64,000 bases of DNA. Origin: Neospora caninum Liverpool (Eukaryota > Apicomplexa > Conoidasida > Eucoccidiorida > Sarcocystidae). The stretch is taken from contig NC_018398.1 of NCBI RefSeq assembly GCF_000208865.1, positions 2,418,001-2,482,000 on the forward strand, read 5' to 3'. A program made the translations under genes and the position numbers. The notes under the pieces were generated by a model, which saw nothing but the letters and a program-made list of their open reading frames with translations, did no database searches and was not told the origin of the DNA. Each line of letters opens with the position of its first letter. The stretch's first letter is position 1. Shown here piece by piece: positions 47,505 to 60,000 of this stretch.

Positions 47505-48824
47505 TTCTGCGATCCGTTGATTCTCCGTGTCAGTGTCTTCAGAGATCCACGTTGCCCAATTTCGTTCCGCCAATCAAGAGGCTCGTATTTCTGACCTCCA
47601 ATTTCAACTGCTTGTGGACCAGTCTCCAAAGCTTCGGCTGTAGCTGAACTTTCTACTGTCCTCTCCTCGCAGTTATTCGGAATCTGCATCTACGTGTCCA
47701 CCGGCGTTCCTGTTCATGTGCTCACATGAGACAGCAGCGCCCGCGGCAAAGCGCTGTTTTTTTATCCAGTCTCGCTTCCGCTTCGTCTCTGTATTGTCTC
47801 GCACACTGGTCTCGGCGTGCTTACTCTCGGTTCATTCTCGTCTAAAAGCTGCCCGCTCCTGGGCACTCGTTTGCCGACTCCCTGCTCTGCGCTTGGGTCT
47901 TCCCTCCACTGACTCTTCCCCGAAGTCTCCAAGACGTTTTCCGTGGTTCTCCAAACCTGTCAGTCCTTTTTTCGAACGGCCACAAAATCTAGCCGGCCCC
48001 CTCAGGGTGGCCCCGCTGCTCCGCCACTGTCCCGCCTCCCTCCGTCCCAGTAACGTGAACATCTGCGTCAAACTCGGGTCCGCCTGAGCTCTTGCGGAGC
48101 CAAAGAAACCTGACCGGCGCCCCTCTTCCCGGTCTTGCGGGCTCCCCCGTCAGGGTCTGCCTTGCTTCGTCTCGACCTGCTACCATAATGCTTTCGACTC
48201 TCTCTCGGTAGTCTCCATGATGAAGTGAGTCTCTCGTTTCCCGCTCCACGGCCTCGCTTTGTCACCCAAGACCCCGTTCCGTTCAGCGGCCAAAGACGCG
48301 GTCCAGCGTCTCGCGTTTCCGCGCAACGCTCCCGTCGTGACCACGCCTGTCCGTACACCGGCGTACCGCGAAGACTGTACAGGCCCCGGCGTGTATATAT
48401 GTGCACAGCCGACAGGCGCGTTTTGTGTCCTATACTTTTCTTCCCATCCCTGGGTGCAAAGCTGCTCGTTCCAGTTCTTTTTCAGCCCTCGAGACTGGAC
48501 CTGCGCGCTTGCAGAGATGTCGCGCTGGAGCTGCTCCTGTCCTTCTCTGAATCTCTGTTGCAGTTTCCCCGTCCTCCGGTGCTTGCGTCCGCTGGCACAG
48601 GATCCTCGTTGCTTGCTAGATCTTTTTTCCGTTTCCCTTCTTTCCGCTGCTGCCTCGCTTTTTCTCGCACTGCATGCGTGTGTCGACCGGTTGGAGACCG
48701 CGAGAAGTTGTGTCTCTTGTCGCCACGAAAAAGGCAACGCATCTCGTCGTTCTCTTCTCTCCGCAGCTTTCTACGGCAAACAAGATTTCTCTTGAGGCGT
48801 TTCCTGTTCAGGCTCTTTCATTCC

Positions 48825-51800
48825 ATGCGGAAGCGGATTCACTCGAGCGACAAGTTGCAGGCCAGTCGTCAGTCCTCGGCAGCGTCCGCTACCTCCGCAA
48901 GTTCGTCCTCGTCCCAGATCGCCTCGGCTCAGGCGAGCTCCGCGACGCCCCATGGCGCCTCGACCTCTGCGGGCGCTGCGCCTGGCGGAGAGACAACGGC
49001 TGTGCCGCTAGGCGGCGAAGGCCCCTCAGGACCGCTCTCGGCTCCGGGGACTGCCGCCGGCCTCGGCGGTTTGGCTACGCCGCCTCCGGGCGGAGGAACG
49101 CTGGTCGGCGTGCGGCCCTCTGGTGCTGAAAGTTTCCTCCACACCGACAGCACCAAAGGGATTCCAGATGCAAGGTGAGGAGACGCCGAACGCATTGCTC
49201 TGTCCCCCCTCGCCCCTCCTCATTTTCCCTGGCGCGGCGCGCGAGTCTCTGGGGCCTTCTTCTCTCTCTGTGCTTCTCCACCGCCTCCGCTTCCACCCGA
49301 GGCGGAAAAAAGCCAGCTGGAAACGACTGCTTAAAATGAGGAGCGTTTCGAAACGGCTCCGCGCGTTTTCGAGATCTTTCTCTCTTTGTTACCCTCTGCG
49401 GTCGACGTTTTGTCCCCTGTTTGCGTCACTCCCGCCGCGGCTTTTTCTCGCTCCGTGCTCGTGCGCAACAGGCCTCGCACCGCGTACGTGGCAGGAAGCT
49501 ACGGCAACCCGTCGACTCTCTCCACGCCGTTCGAGATTCCCAATTTCGACGATTTGCCGCCGCTCTTCGACGCGCCTCAAGCGGACCGGCCGGAGCTGTT
49601 TCGCAAAAAACTGCTTGCGTGCACGTGCATCTTCGATTTCAATCTGCCCAATGTGCATGTCAAGGAGAAGGAAGCGAAGCGACAGACTCTGCTGGAAATT
49701 GTAGAGTAAGCGCGTGAGAAAACTGAGGGCGGTCACTTGACCCCTCTGCGTTGATTCTGACCGGGGAAGTGTCCCCGCGTTATCGCCCAGCTCGGGTTTT
49801 CGAACCTTCGTTGTTACGCGGATTGTCTTCACGCACAGCCGTGCCTCATTCGCTGCCTTTGCTCCACTTTGTTTTCCAGATACGTGAACAACTCGCGGCA
49901 TTGCTTCAATGACCACAACCTCCCGGACGTCGTCAACATGGTGAGTTTCTGCCGCTGTGCGTCGAACAGCACGCAGAGCGCAAAAGGCAAAAAGGTCCGT
50001 GCATGCAAGTGGTGATTGCGGCCGGTGGTGCCTTCAGGTTTCCGCCAACATTTTCCGGGCGCTGCCGCCGTCTCACGTGTCGAACTCGGCGACGTATGAC
50101 CCCGAGGAAGAAGAACCAACTCTGGAGAGTTCCTGGCCACATTTGCAAATTGTCTACGAGTTTTTTCTCCGATTCATCGTCTCGAACGATGTAAATCCCA
50201 AAGTCGCTCGGAAATACATTGATCAGCAATTCGTCCTGAGGGTAAGTTTCGAAAGTGAACAGCCGTCGTGCCGTGCATGCAAAAAGGCAAGTGTTGCTTC
50301 AAATACAGGAATGCTTCCTGGAGCCAGAGAGGGGTTCGAATCAAGCACAAAGGGCGTACGCGGCTCGGTAGGGCATTCTTTTGGACTCGACGGGACCAGG
50401 CTAACGGCCCGTGGGCCGTCACCCACATGCCACGTATATGCGTGTCTACATATATCCTTGTGTATATTTATGGGCATATGGGTTATTGCGCATTTATGGA
50501 TTTCCCGTCAAGCCTTGACACGTCCCTCAGTACCGCATGATCGGGTGTTTGCCTCCGCAGCTGCTCGAGCTCTTCAGCTCTGAAGATCCTCGCGAACGCG
50601 ACTATTTGAAAACGATTCTCCACAGAATCTACGGGAAAATCATGGCTCTCAGGTGAGATTTTGTGCAACAGGCATACTCCGTGCTAAGTAGAACCACGTA
50701 TACGCATCTACATATATATATATATATATACTTCTAGGTATGTAGCATCTGAGTAGTAGTTTTCTCTCGCTGTGAGTACGAGTGATAACAGTAATCCATA
50801 GATTAAGAGAGTCCGCAGAGGGCATCGCCAGGCCGGGGGGGGGGGGGGGGGGGCGGGGACGAAATGGTGGGGAACTGTTTCTTTTCCTCACATGCGTCTT
50901 GGTCTTTGCTCCGTTGTGTGTCCAGGCTGTTTATACGCAAATCGATTCAACAAGTCTTTTTCCGTTTTATCTACGAGGACGAGAGCCCGAACGGGATCTC
51001 GGAATTCCTGGAAATCCTTGGCAGGTAGGTGTTGTCGTCACGATGTCCGGAAGATGTTGGACGCGCTCGTGCGTCTTCAGGGAGGTGTCTTGCCCCGGAC
51101 TCGCTTCGGCGTTGAGAAGAAGAGACCCTGACTTCTCTTACTGTTTTCTGTGTACGTTGTCGTCCCCTGCAAGGATGAGATGCAGAGCTCTGCACGCCTT
51201 GGTCTTCAGCGTGCACTTCCACTGTTGTATCTGTGTCAAAACGATCATTATGTCAATGCATTACACCGATTAAGGTGTGTAGCATTTCCTATGCTCCTTA
51301 ACATCACAGCAATCTATTTATATCTCTAAAAAAAGCTCCAGTTATGAGATTAGACAACCAAGTTCTTTATGATTGCTGTACACCACCGCCCCACTGGACT
51401 GCTTAAGGCAGCTAAAAGTGTTGGATTTCAACATCCTACCGGTATTCATGTTTGCTTGGAAGCCGTAGCCATTAACACTGTTGTCTGCAAAGATCATTGT
51501 GTTAGGGTTCTATCGCAGACCATTGAGATTACGAGTTTATATGGTTTTGGGCTCGTGAGTGTCTCTCAATAACGGTGCCATGCAAATGCGCATCCGCGCC
51601 CTGCAGAGACAGGCTCGCTTTGTCACGTGTATGTACAGATTTTCACGTGCAGTTGTATATTTGCGACAGCAGTTTGGCGGCAGTCCCATCGGCGGGAAGG
51701 TTTTTCGCGTGCGGGGTACTTTACGCAATTTGCGCAACTTCTCGATGTCGTCGCGAGTCCTCCTGTGTCTCTTCAGCATCATCAACGGTTTCGCTTTGCC

Positions 51801-53665
51801 TCTCAAGGAGGAACACAAGTTGTTCCTTGAGCGCGTTCTGGTCCCCCTCCACAAGGCTCGGTGCCTCAGTCCTTTTCACCAGCAACTCACCTACTGCATG
51901 CAACAGTACGCGAACGAAAAGACGTGCCTGTTGGCGGAAAGCGGGGTCTCTGTCTCTTCACTTGATGTGCATGCACGTGGAAGATCTAGACACACGTCCA
52001 CGAGAAGGTCGAGAGCGGTCTACGTCCCGTCCTGAACTGCGCGCGCTGGCGCGGCAGCTATGAAGAGAGGGAGAGCGCCCGTTTCATCCGTGCACAGTTT
52101 TTTGCGGATCTCTCGGCTCACACATCTGCATGCGTGTGTGTAGACTGAGTGCTTGGGAACGCGGAGGGATGCGCAGGAGAGAGATTCAGCATAAGCTGCG
52201 ATTTTGCCCTGTATTTTGCGGACAGCGCAGAGAGCCCGGGGGTGCCCAGAGGAGGACGAAAATGAAACCCTCGGACGCTCTCAGAAACGAATGCGGCGTG
52301 GGAGAAAGCGCATGCATGCCTCAAAGGCGGCCCCGTTCCCCCGCGCTGCGTCGCGTCTCGGTACGCGTCTCTCCCGCCTCGTCCTTCACCCGCATCCTTG
52401 CTCTCCACGCTCCGCGTCCCCGGGTGTTGCCTCTGATTCTCTGCAGATACGTGACGAAGGACAATCGCCTCGCCGAGCCGATCATTCTCGGCCTCCTGCG
52501 CTTCTGGCCGGTCACCAACGCGCCGAAGGTGGTCCTCTTCCTCAACGAGTTGGAGCACGTAGGTTTTTCTCGAGGCTTGCCAGGCCGAAATCTTGCAGAT
52601 CAGACGCGCTGGATCAGACCACGCAGCAGCATGCGTGTATTCGGCTCATCTCTCTGCTAAAGTAACTGGCTTGGCTGTTCTGGGGGGATGGCCTCGTCGC
52701 ACGCGCGTCTCTAGTCCTAGCATGGTCGCATGCATGCGCATACATGCATATTTCATATTTGTGTCTGTGGGGGTAAGTGCACTGGTGATGGCGTTCACAG
52801 ACTGTTGGTTTTCTGTGTGTTGTGCCTTTCAGATTTTGGTGAACACACAGCCCCCGGAGTTCCAGAAGGTGATGAATCCGCTCTTTCGGCGCCTGGCGGA
52901 GTGCATTCAGTCACCCCACTTCCAGGTTGCCGAGCGCGTTTTGTTTTTGTGGAACAACGAACACATCGTCAAGCTAATCAACCAGAACCGACAGGTACGG
53001 CGAACAGAGCTCCGCGCGCTTGCAGATCATTCCCCGCGTGCGCCCTGAACACAGGCACCTGCAACTGCATGCGCGTCGCTCGGAATCTCCTGCGACGCTC
53101 CCGTTGGCGAGATACCCGAATGCAGGGTGCAATCGATCCTCTCTGCAGATTCAATGCATGTATCTCAACTTAGATGTACACGTTTATAGGCGTGTGCGCG
53201 TGTGTTGATGGCTTTGTACCGAGTAGGCGGTATTCGGGATAACGCCGTAGTGTCGTTAGTAAATAGGTGAACTAACAGGCAGCGTTACCGTTTGTCCTTC
53301 GGTGTGATGTGACTCGGCCGAGGAATCCACTGCTGAGACGTGTGCTTGTTCCGTTTCGTGTTGCTTTCGGATTGTTACGTTCGGACTTTGCGACGGCGTT
53401 TTTTTCGTCCAGGTGATCTTCCCGATCGTCATCGCCGCTCTGTTTAAGAACTCGCAGTACCACTGGAACTCGACTGTCCACACGCTGACATACAATGTCT
53501 CAAAGTTGCTGGCAGAAGCAGACGCTGCTCTATTTGATGAATGCTCCAACAAGCACATTGCCGAAGAGGAAAAGTGAGTGTTTCTCCTTCGTATACATCG
53601 CACGCGTCCAAAGGCTCATCCAGGATATATACACGATGCAACTTTTTAATATGCATGCTACAGGC

Positions 53666-53704
<39 letters not shown>

Positions 53705-53942
53705 CATGCACAGGTATAGGCCTCTCTTTATATCTTCCGGACGCTGGGTGTATCACATACGTTGGTTGTGTTTGGTTTCGCCCCGTTGGAGATGTGTTTG
53801 TTGTCGCTTTTGTGTGTTTAGGCGCAAGCAGCAAGAGGAGGAGCGCTCTCGGCGGTGGGAAGAGCTTAAGCAAGAGGAGTCGGAGCGAGGCAGCGAGGAG
53901 GACGGGTTCCTGGTTCGCTTTTCCTCCGACGGGCTTTTTTGA
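48825..53942 (+). CDS. serine/threonine protein phosphatase 2A B56 (B') regulatory subunit
   Basis: Eleven exons: 48825-49174, 49472-49705, 49880-49940, 50038-50241, 50561-50652, 50926-51024, 51777-51905, 52447-52558, 52833-52994, 53413-53573 and 53822-53942. All junctions keep phase, giving 574 residues. Residues 1-117 are Ser/Ala/Gly-rich and disordered. The B56 HEAT-like core follows with unmistakable family blocks: [118 protein letters not shown] and [20 protein letters not shown]. The C-terminus is a charged helix ([19 protein letters not shown]). B56 binds the PP2A scaffold and catalytic subunits and directs the holoenzyme to LxxIxE-type substrates. ATG 48825 is the in-frame start nearest the core. 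Introns 5 and 6 carry unusual inserts, listed separately. Confidence 0.96.
50712..50730. repeat. (TA)n microsatellite
   Basis: About nine TA units in intron 5 of the B56 gene, just before the dispersed element at 50745. Confidence 0.9.
50745..50808. repeat. copy B of a ~55 bp dispersed element
   Basis: This intronic segment aligns in the same orientation with 17138-17201: TAGCAT-TGAGTAG, then TTTCTCTCGC, AGTACGA and GATAACAGTAA. Identity is about 80% by eye with a small insertion. Confidence 0.5.
50835..50853. repeat. G19 homopolymer tract
   Basis: Nineteen consecutive G residues in intron 5 of the B56 gene, about 70 bases before the acceptor of exon 6. Confidence 0.9.
51240..51560. other. 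AT-rich segment in a B56 intron, possibly organelle-derived
   Basis: Within intron 6 (51025-51776), about 320 bases differ from the flanks. They are AT-richer, without the CT-rich or CG-containing texture of neighbouring introns, and rich in A and T runs and short hairpins such as ACACC-GATTAA-GGTGT (51263-51278) and AGCAT-TTCCT-ATGCT (about 51281-51295). No microsatellite is present. Coccidian nuclear genomes are known to carry many fragments of mitochondrial DNA, so a NUMT is the leading explanation. I could not match it to a specific mitochondrial gene, and it does not translate to cytochrome b or cox proteins in any frame I tried. Confidence 0.45.
53669..53701. repeat. (TA)n microsatellite
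   Basis: About sixteen TA units in the last intron of the B56 gene. Confidence 0.92.
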
Positions 53943-56574
53943 GTTTTCCGCGCGGTGGAAGACAGATGCGCGCGTTTCCTTCCTCAGCGCGAGAGCCTTG
54001 TGCTCCGAAGAGTCGGATGGGGAGCCGCCTTTTCTGACGCATTTCTTAAAGTTTTTGAAAGCGTCAAGAAGGCTCCGCGAGGGCTACGCCACTGGTTCTC
54101 GAAACCCAAGGAAGCTGGAGACAGAAAAGGGAACGGGGAACACAGACGCCGAGGGGGAGAATTGAGCCTTCGCGGCGAGATACCCGCCGTCGGCCGGTGG
54201 CGCGTGTGCTTGGACGCCTGCGGGTCTTCGCCGGGAAAACTTCCACTTGGATTCCTCACATATACGCGGGTGTGCACACTGTCCAGAACACCTGTATTCG
54301 GCAGTAAACAGGGCGTTCGTGTACAGGTACACACTGGCGCATCTACCTGTAAACAGAGTTAGACGTAGCAAATCTACGCGTACACGCAAGTGGGAGGCGG
54401 ACGAACTGCGGTTCCGGGGATGGGGGCGCGAGAACCCGGATACAGAACGGGGTTCCGTGGCTTCTCTCTGGAGGCGGTTTAGGGCCGAAGAGGCGACGGT
54501 TTCGAGGCCGGGAGCGAGAGGGAAACGAGCCTCTCGCGCGGTGCGGCGCCTTGTGGCGGTTTGTGAGTCTGCTGCGTCTCGGATTTTTCTTCCGGCGTTT
54601 TCCTGCCGGCTTGGTGCTGGGCTTCCGGACGAATCTAGATTCTTTGTGCCGGGCGAGAGAGACAGCTCCCCAGGTGTCTCTGGATGGACCTGCCTGCACA
54701 CATCTCCAACCGGCGCGTTTCACGCAAGACACGTCACGTTTTTCCCTGGACCGTTTTCGTCCGGCGCTAAGGCTGGGTCCTAGGCTTCGCAGATAGAGAA
54801 ATACGTGTGCAGGTTGGACAGAAGTGTCGGTGGGACTCTGGGAAGCAACTGCACGACGATCTGCAGAGAGAGTTTCGTAGAGAGACAGGTATATCTCGGG
54901 GTGTTTGGCCGCGCAACCTCTGCCTTGACAGAAGCGTAGTCGCGGCGAAAACGGCCTTGCTTTCGGCTCCCGTGGAAGGACAGGTGTTGTCCGTTTCCCG
55001 GAGACAGGGAATGAAAACACCGACGACGCACGAAAAACGAGCGTGTGGAGTCTTCATAAGGGGCGTCGAAAGCGTTTTGAGCAGATCGAAAGAAGTCCCC
55101 CGTGTTTACATTTGAGATCTACGGTCGTATCCGCTTGTGTGTGTCGCCGTCCGGGAGTGTCGGCGCGCAGATACCTTGTGTTTTGCTGTAGCCCGTCTCT
55201 TCGCAATTGTTTTCTGTACCGCTTCTGTTTCCGTGCCTCGGTGGCCTCTCTATTTTTGTCTGTCAATTCTGCTCGATTCGCGTACAAAGAGTGGAGTTCT
55301 CTTCCCCGGCGAGTAACTCGCGTTTCTCGGGGGCTTTCCCGCTTTCGGTTCGTACGGTGGAAAAGCTGCAATGCGCGGCTCAAACGTGTTCGGCGTCTGG
55401 AGTTCCGCTCGGTGACCTTCGTCGGCCTGTTTTTGTTTTGCGATGGCGACACAGAGATCCTCGGACGCGTCGCGCCCGGCGGCAACACGGCCCTCCGCTT
55501 CGCGTGGCGGCCAGAAGGCGCGGTGCGTCTCTACCTTGTGAATCGAAGGAGAACCTTTGTCCAGAAGTTTGAATGTTTGCGAACCGCAAAGGCCGCCTCC
55601 CCGGCAACGGAAGGCTGCTCAGCCTCCATCCAGTCAACGACACAATCCGAACAGTTCCGGAGGCAGGCAGTCTTCCAAAATGGAGATCTGCACTCAGCAG
55701 ACAGTGTGCCAATGGACTGTATACACCTTTGAGCACGTGCCAAGGCACATCACGTAAGATAGTCACGGACCATTTACAATTTTACATCTACGTTTTGTCG
55801 AAGCAGTGTTGATACTGCTCCACGCTTCCACGCCAGAGTGCACCCTCTCGCTCGCTACGTGATCGACGCTGGCGACCCAAAATGCCCACCCCGGCTCTCT
55901 CCTACATGTGCGCCGATACGTTCAATCCGCGAAACTGTGAACAAACTGCACACCACACCGATACGGGCTCTATGTCGGTTCCCGTGGACATCTTCAGCTC
56001 TTCTGCTTTCCTGGACAGGCGCAGTTTGAACCTGCGCGTCCACGGATCCCCGTGAAACCGCTCTCTACACGAGTCAGAAACAAGTGGGAAAGTGCTCGCG
56101 GCTGAACGAGTGACACAGAGAACACGTGACATCACGCCTGCCTACCCCTTCACGTTTCCCGGCCCACTGCTGGTTCAGTGCGGCACAAGCTGGGTCTTTC
56201 TCTTCAGCGACTAAAAGCAGAACGATCGGGCGACGTCTCTCCATACTCGCGTGTGTGCGACTGCTGGAAACGTCAAAAACGACCGGACTGCCTCCAGTGA
56301 CAGTGTTTTGCAAACGAAAGAGAGAGCTCTGGAGACCCTCGAGACCGTTTAGAACCTCCCAAAGAGCTGAAGAGCGCAAGGCGGCTCGGAAGTAGCCGCA
56401 GACATGTAGACAGCGGCTTTCTGCAAGTCGGCTGCTTCCTAGGTGGACGCTGGAACACATCAGCGATTTGAGAAAGGACGCGGTCCGGGGGAAGGAAGAA
56501 AGTCGACAGCCAAAGGTGACCTAACACCGAAGTCCAGCGCCCCCGTTACACACGTCGAAAAAACCGCAAACAAA
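53943..56574. other. convergent spacer / 3' UTRs
   Basis: This region lies between the stop codons of PP2A B56 (plus) and the TFIIH p62-like gene (minus). A GTGTAC-AG-GTACAC element occurs at 54319-54332. A plus-strand frame at 55.04-55.73 kb stays open for 229 codons but is Arg/Ser/Phe-rich without recognisable motifs, and I treat it as UTR. No RNA gene was found. Confidence 0.55.
54319..54332. repeat. GTGTAC-AG-GTACAC palindrome
   Basis: Six-base perfect arms around a two-base centre, in the 3' flank of the B56 gene. It is related to, but not identical in centre with, the other GTGTA..TACAC elements. Confidence 0.6.
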
Positions 56575-56900
56575 TTACGAGCCAGCGGAGATTGCCTCTC
56601 GCCGCTCGTCCGGCTGAGGAGCTGGAGGCTGTGTTAGTGCTGCGTGCCGCAAATGGTGCGACTTCCTCTGCGCCCGCAAATCCGACAGCAGCTTTTTCAG
56701 CTTGTTGTGATGCAACTTGGCCGCATTTATTTGATCAAACAACGGCATGCACAACGCCTTGGTTGCCGCTCCCGTGTACGGCCCGAAGGTGCTCTCCTGG
56801 CAGATGAAAACACCCACAGACACACAGTTCAAACAACATGCGTTTAGGGCCCCGCGCACAAACATTCAGCACCAATAAGCGTACCACAAAGCGCGTCACC

Positions 56901-56931
<31 letters not shown>

Positions 56932-56973
56932 CTTGGATACACGTATGAAATGCAAGTATACATTCATACACGA

Positions 56974-57018
<45 letters not shown>

Positions 57019-60000
57019 CATATTTTTGAGTTTCATGACACTTCTGGAGCCATCTGCGCTAATGACTGCATATATATAAATATATATGACATTGTGCGGT
57101 CTTTTGCATTCCAGCAGCTCCGTAGGCGACGCGCCGGGTGCGTCGAAGCCGCTCTCTCTGCATGCGAGAGCGACGGCAGCAAGATAACATCAAAGGCCGC
57201 GCAGATCGGAAGCTTACTTGCGTTCTCTCCAGTTCGTTCTTCGTGGCGTCGAGAGCCTGAATAATTCGCTTGCGCTTTTCTTCCTGTATGCACGCATTCG
57301 TAAGCCGACACGGATCTTAAAAGGCAGCCCCCCCAGAGTCGCTGAAGTTCTCCGTCTCGTACCTCGACCCAAACCGAGAAGGAAAAAAATGAAGAAAGAG
57401 ATGGAGATGCGACCGCAATCCTCAGATGCCCGTCAACCGCAGATTCCTGTCCCCCGATTCGTAGGTCGTTAGCAGATGAGCTCTCCTGTTTGTCGCTCTT
57501 TGCCGGTCTTTGGCGTCTAAACATCCCACACTGTCTCGTAGTTTTTTTCGGCATGTCTACCGGCTCTTCCTCACTCCTTCTCCGCAGGGGCTGTACACCT
57601 CAAAACACCAGGTGGATCTGCGCTGTATCTGCTGGAGAGACGCCCCCGCGCACTTGCGCCGAGCGTCGCCTATCTCGCTTTCTGCGTTGAAATGCTCCGG
57701 TGTGCAAGCCTCAGCTGTGTGCGAAGAAAGTGCCCACCGCTTTGCTACGAAGCCTCGCCGAGATCCAGAACTTACGTCAGGGACAGCCGAGGCGTAAAAG
57801 TGCTGCAGGAGCTCCGTCACTCGCGCCTGGTGTACACGCACTGCGCTCACTGTCACCGGCTCGTAGTCCACTGTCGAGACACAGCGCAGGAAACGCGACC
57901 GGGCACGCATGCAGAGACACCGTCGCAGGCGAGAGGAGGCGCAGCGACTACGGCAAGAGAGGCGCATGGAGGAGGGAGAGACACTGGTCGCGGGGCTAAC
58001 GGCGAGAAGAACGTTTCCAGGAAGGATATCCAACCAGTTAACGCCACAGAGACACAACCGAGCCGGCGACCTTCACCGAGACCTTGACGAGAAGCTCGCC
58101 TCCCCTGCACTTGGCTTGCGGACCGCGCTCTGCGAGGCCAAATGCGCACTCGCCATACGCGACTCTTCACTTACGCGCTGCGACGTGAGCCACCTTCTCG
58201 CTCTGGCAAAGCTTGGTGTTGAAGACAAACATGTACCGCCCCGTTTCATACAACGCAGCCCCGGGCGTCACCTAGAATCCACGGAACAGCCAAACACGCA
58301 CAAAAACATACACATAAAACACATACACATTTATAAATATAAATATATATATATATATACATATAAATATATATGTCTCTCTGTATCTATGAGCGCCCGT
58401 GCGTTCCGACAAGCATGCGTATACCTATTTGCAAGGCGAGGGAGGGGGACATGGGGTTTGAACGGAGCGTCATTTGTGTTGGTGGAGAGTGAACAAGCGG
58501 CTTCCGTTTCCCGAAACGCAGGTGTCGACGCCTTTTGACGAAGGAACGGGGACTTCGCCGCAGAGAGAGGAGCGAAAGAAACGCTCAGACGCAAGAACCA
58601 CACGGGAGTTCCCACGAGAGGGCAGTGCATCAGAGTTTCGAGAGGAAGAGAGAGCAGGAAAGGCCAGAACGAGGAAGAAACACGGACAGACCTACGCAAG
58701 AAAGAAGAGGAAAGCAGAGACGGAAGCAGAGAAGCAAAACAACACCTCTGAGAAGAAGGGACGAAACCGCACCTGAGAGACACCTGTTTCCGTATGTCAC
58801 GCGTGAGAGGAGTTCCCCACCTGAATGAGGCCACGAGAAAAACGCTACACAGCCACAAGGCAGCTGAAAAAACGTGGGGAAAAGAGAGGCTCTTTTGGAG
58901 CTGGAATCGCCTCTCACCGTGTGCCCCTCGACTCTCTGCGCGGCGCTTCGAATCCACTCTTCCGCCTCGTGCTTCTCGGCTTCTCGCGCCGCGCTCTCCC
59001 GCTGAGCCGCGTCACCGCTGGTCGCGTTGTCGGCAGGCCTCGAAGTCTCCCCTTCGACGCATGCAGCAGCGGCGGCTCGGGTCTTCGCTAAGAGCCAAGG
59101 CGCCGTGCGACTCCCCGCCGCGTAGAGCTGGCGCCGGCTGACCTCGAGACGCTGGTAGGAGACTGTCTCTGGAGCCGCAAGGTCAGATAGTCGAATGTCT
59201 TCGGCGACTCGGTGGTTCTTCAAAGCTGGACCCGCTGGCGGCGATGGCGGGAAGGCCGAGGAGGCAAATGCACACAGAAAGACAAGCACAGAGACAAACG
59301 AAGTCCCCGAAGAGATGACAACACGCGAGAACAAGGGACAGAGACAGGAGGACTGGAAGCGGAGACGAACAGTGGAAAAGAGGCCTCGACGAGGCATTCC
59401 CCCGAGAACAGGCCGTTTGTAGAAACCTAGAAATCCCTTTCATCATGTGTAACAGGGAGAGTCGAGCTTCAGGTGTTATCTGATTGGTAGCAAAGTTGTC
59501 GAGAAACAGAGGGCAGACGAGGCGGTGTATACAGAGAGCGAGAGAGGGCGAGACGAACAGCAGTGGACAGCGAACCAGGCCCCGTGCACACGAAGACGAA
59601 CGCATATCTCCAACGTGTCGCCACTGTCTCCCGTACTCTCTGTCGGGCGCGTGTGGGGTCGCGGGGCCTTTCCGCTGGGGCCTTGCCGGCTTCGTCGGTT
59701 TTCCTGCTGCGCCCCAAAGATCTTCTGTTCCTGGTCGGCGAGCAACTGCAGCTGCTCGTGAACTCGCGCAAGCTCCCCGGCGGTCGCGCTCTCGCCGCCG
59801 CTTGGGGCTCCGGGCCCTGTCTGCTGCGCCGCGACCGCGGTCGGAGGCAACATGTGCTGCAGGAGGAGACGGTGGGACTGGCGATTGAAGCGCTCGAGCA
59901 GCCGACTCTGCAAGGGTCGGCGGGTGCTCGGGACGCCGGGAAGAGCTGGGTGAAAAGACAAAAAAAAAAAAAAAAACTGAAAAAATCCACGGCGAGAACC

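Larger units (their letters stand above)
43375..48824. other. shared upstream region of divergent SF3A1 and PP2A B56 genes
   Basis: These 5.4 kb lie between two divergent start codons. An AGAGACG heptad lies 63 bases before the SF3A1 ATG, and a CGTCTCT at 47784-47790 lies about 1 kb before the B56 ATG. A C16 run lies at 45193-45208 and a perfect GGTGTACGTACACC palindrome at 47491-47504. Open frames up to ~300 codons exist on both strands at 43.74-44.64 kb, but they overlap each other and have no recognisable domain. Confidence 0.55.

Noticed and set aside
50325..50360. GGTTCGAATC resembling a tRNA T-loop in a B56 intron
   Set aside because: The flanking five bases do not form a stem and no cloverleaf fits.
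55043..55732. 229-codon plus-strand frame after PP2A B56
   Set aside because: The composition is Arg/Ser/Phe-rich without domain features. It lies in the expected 3' UTR or spacer, and the antisense frames are similarly open.
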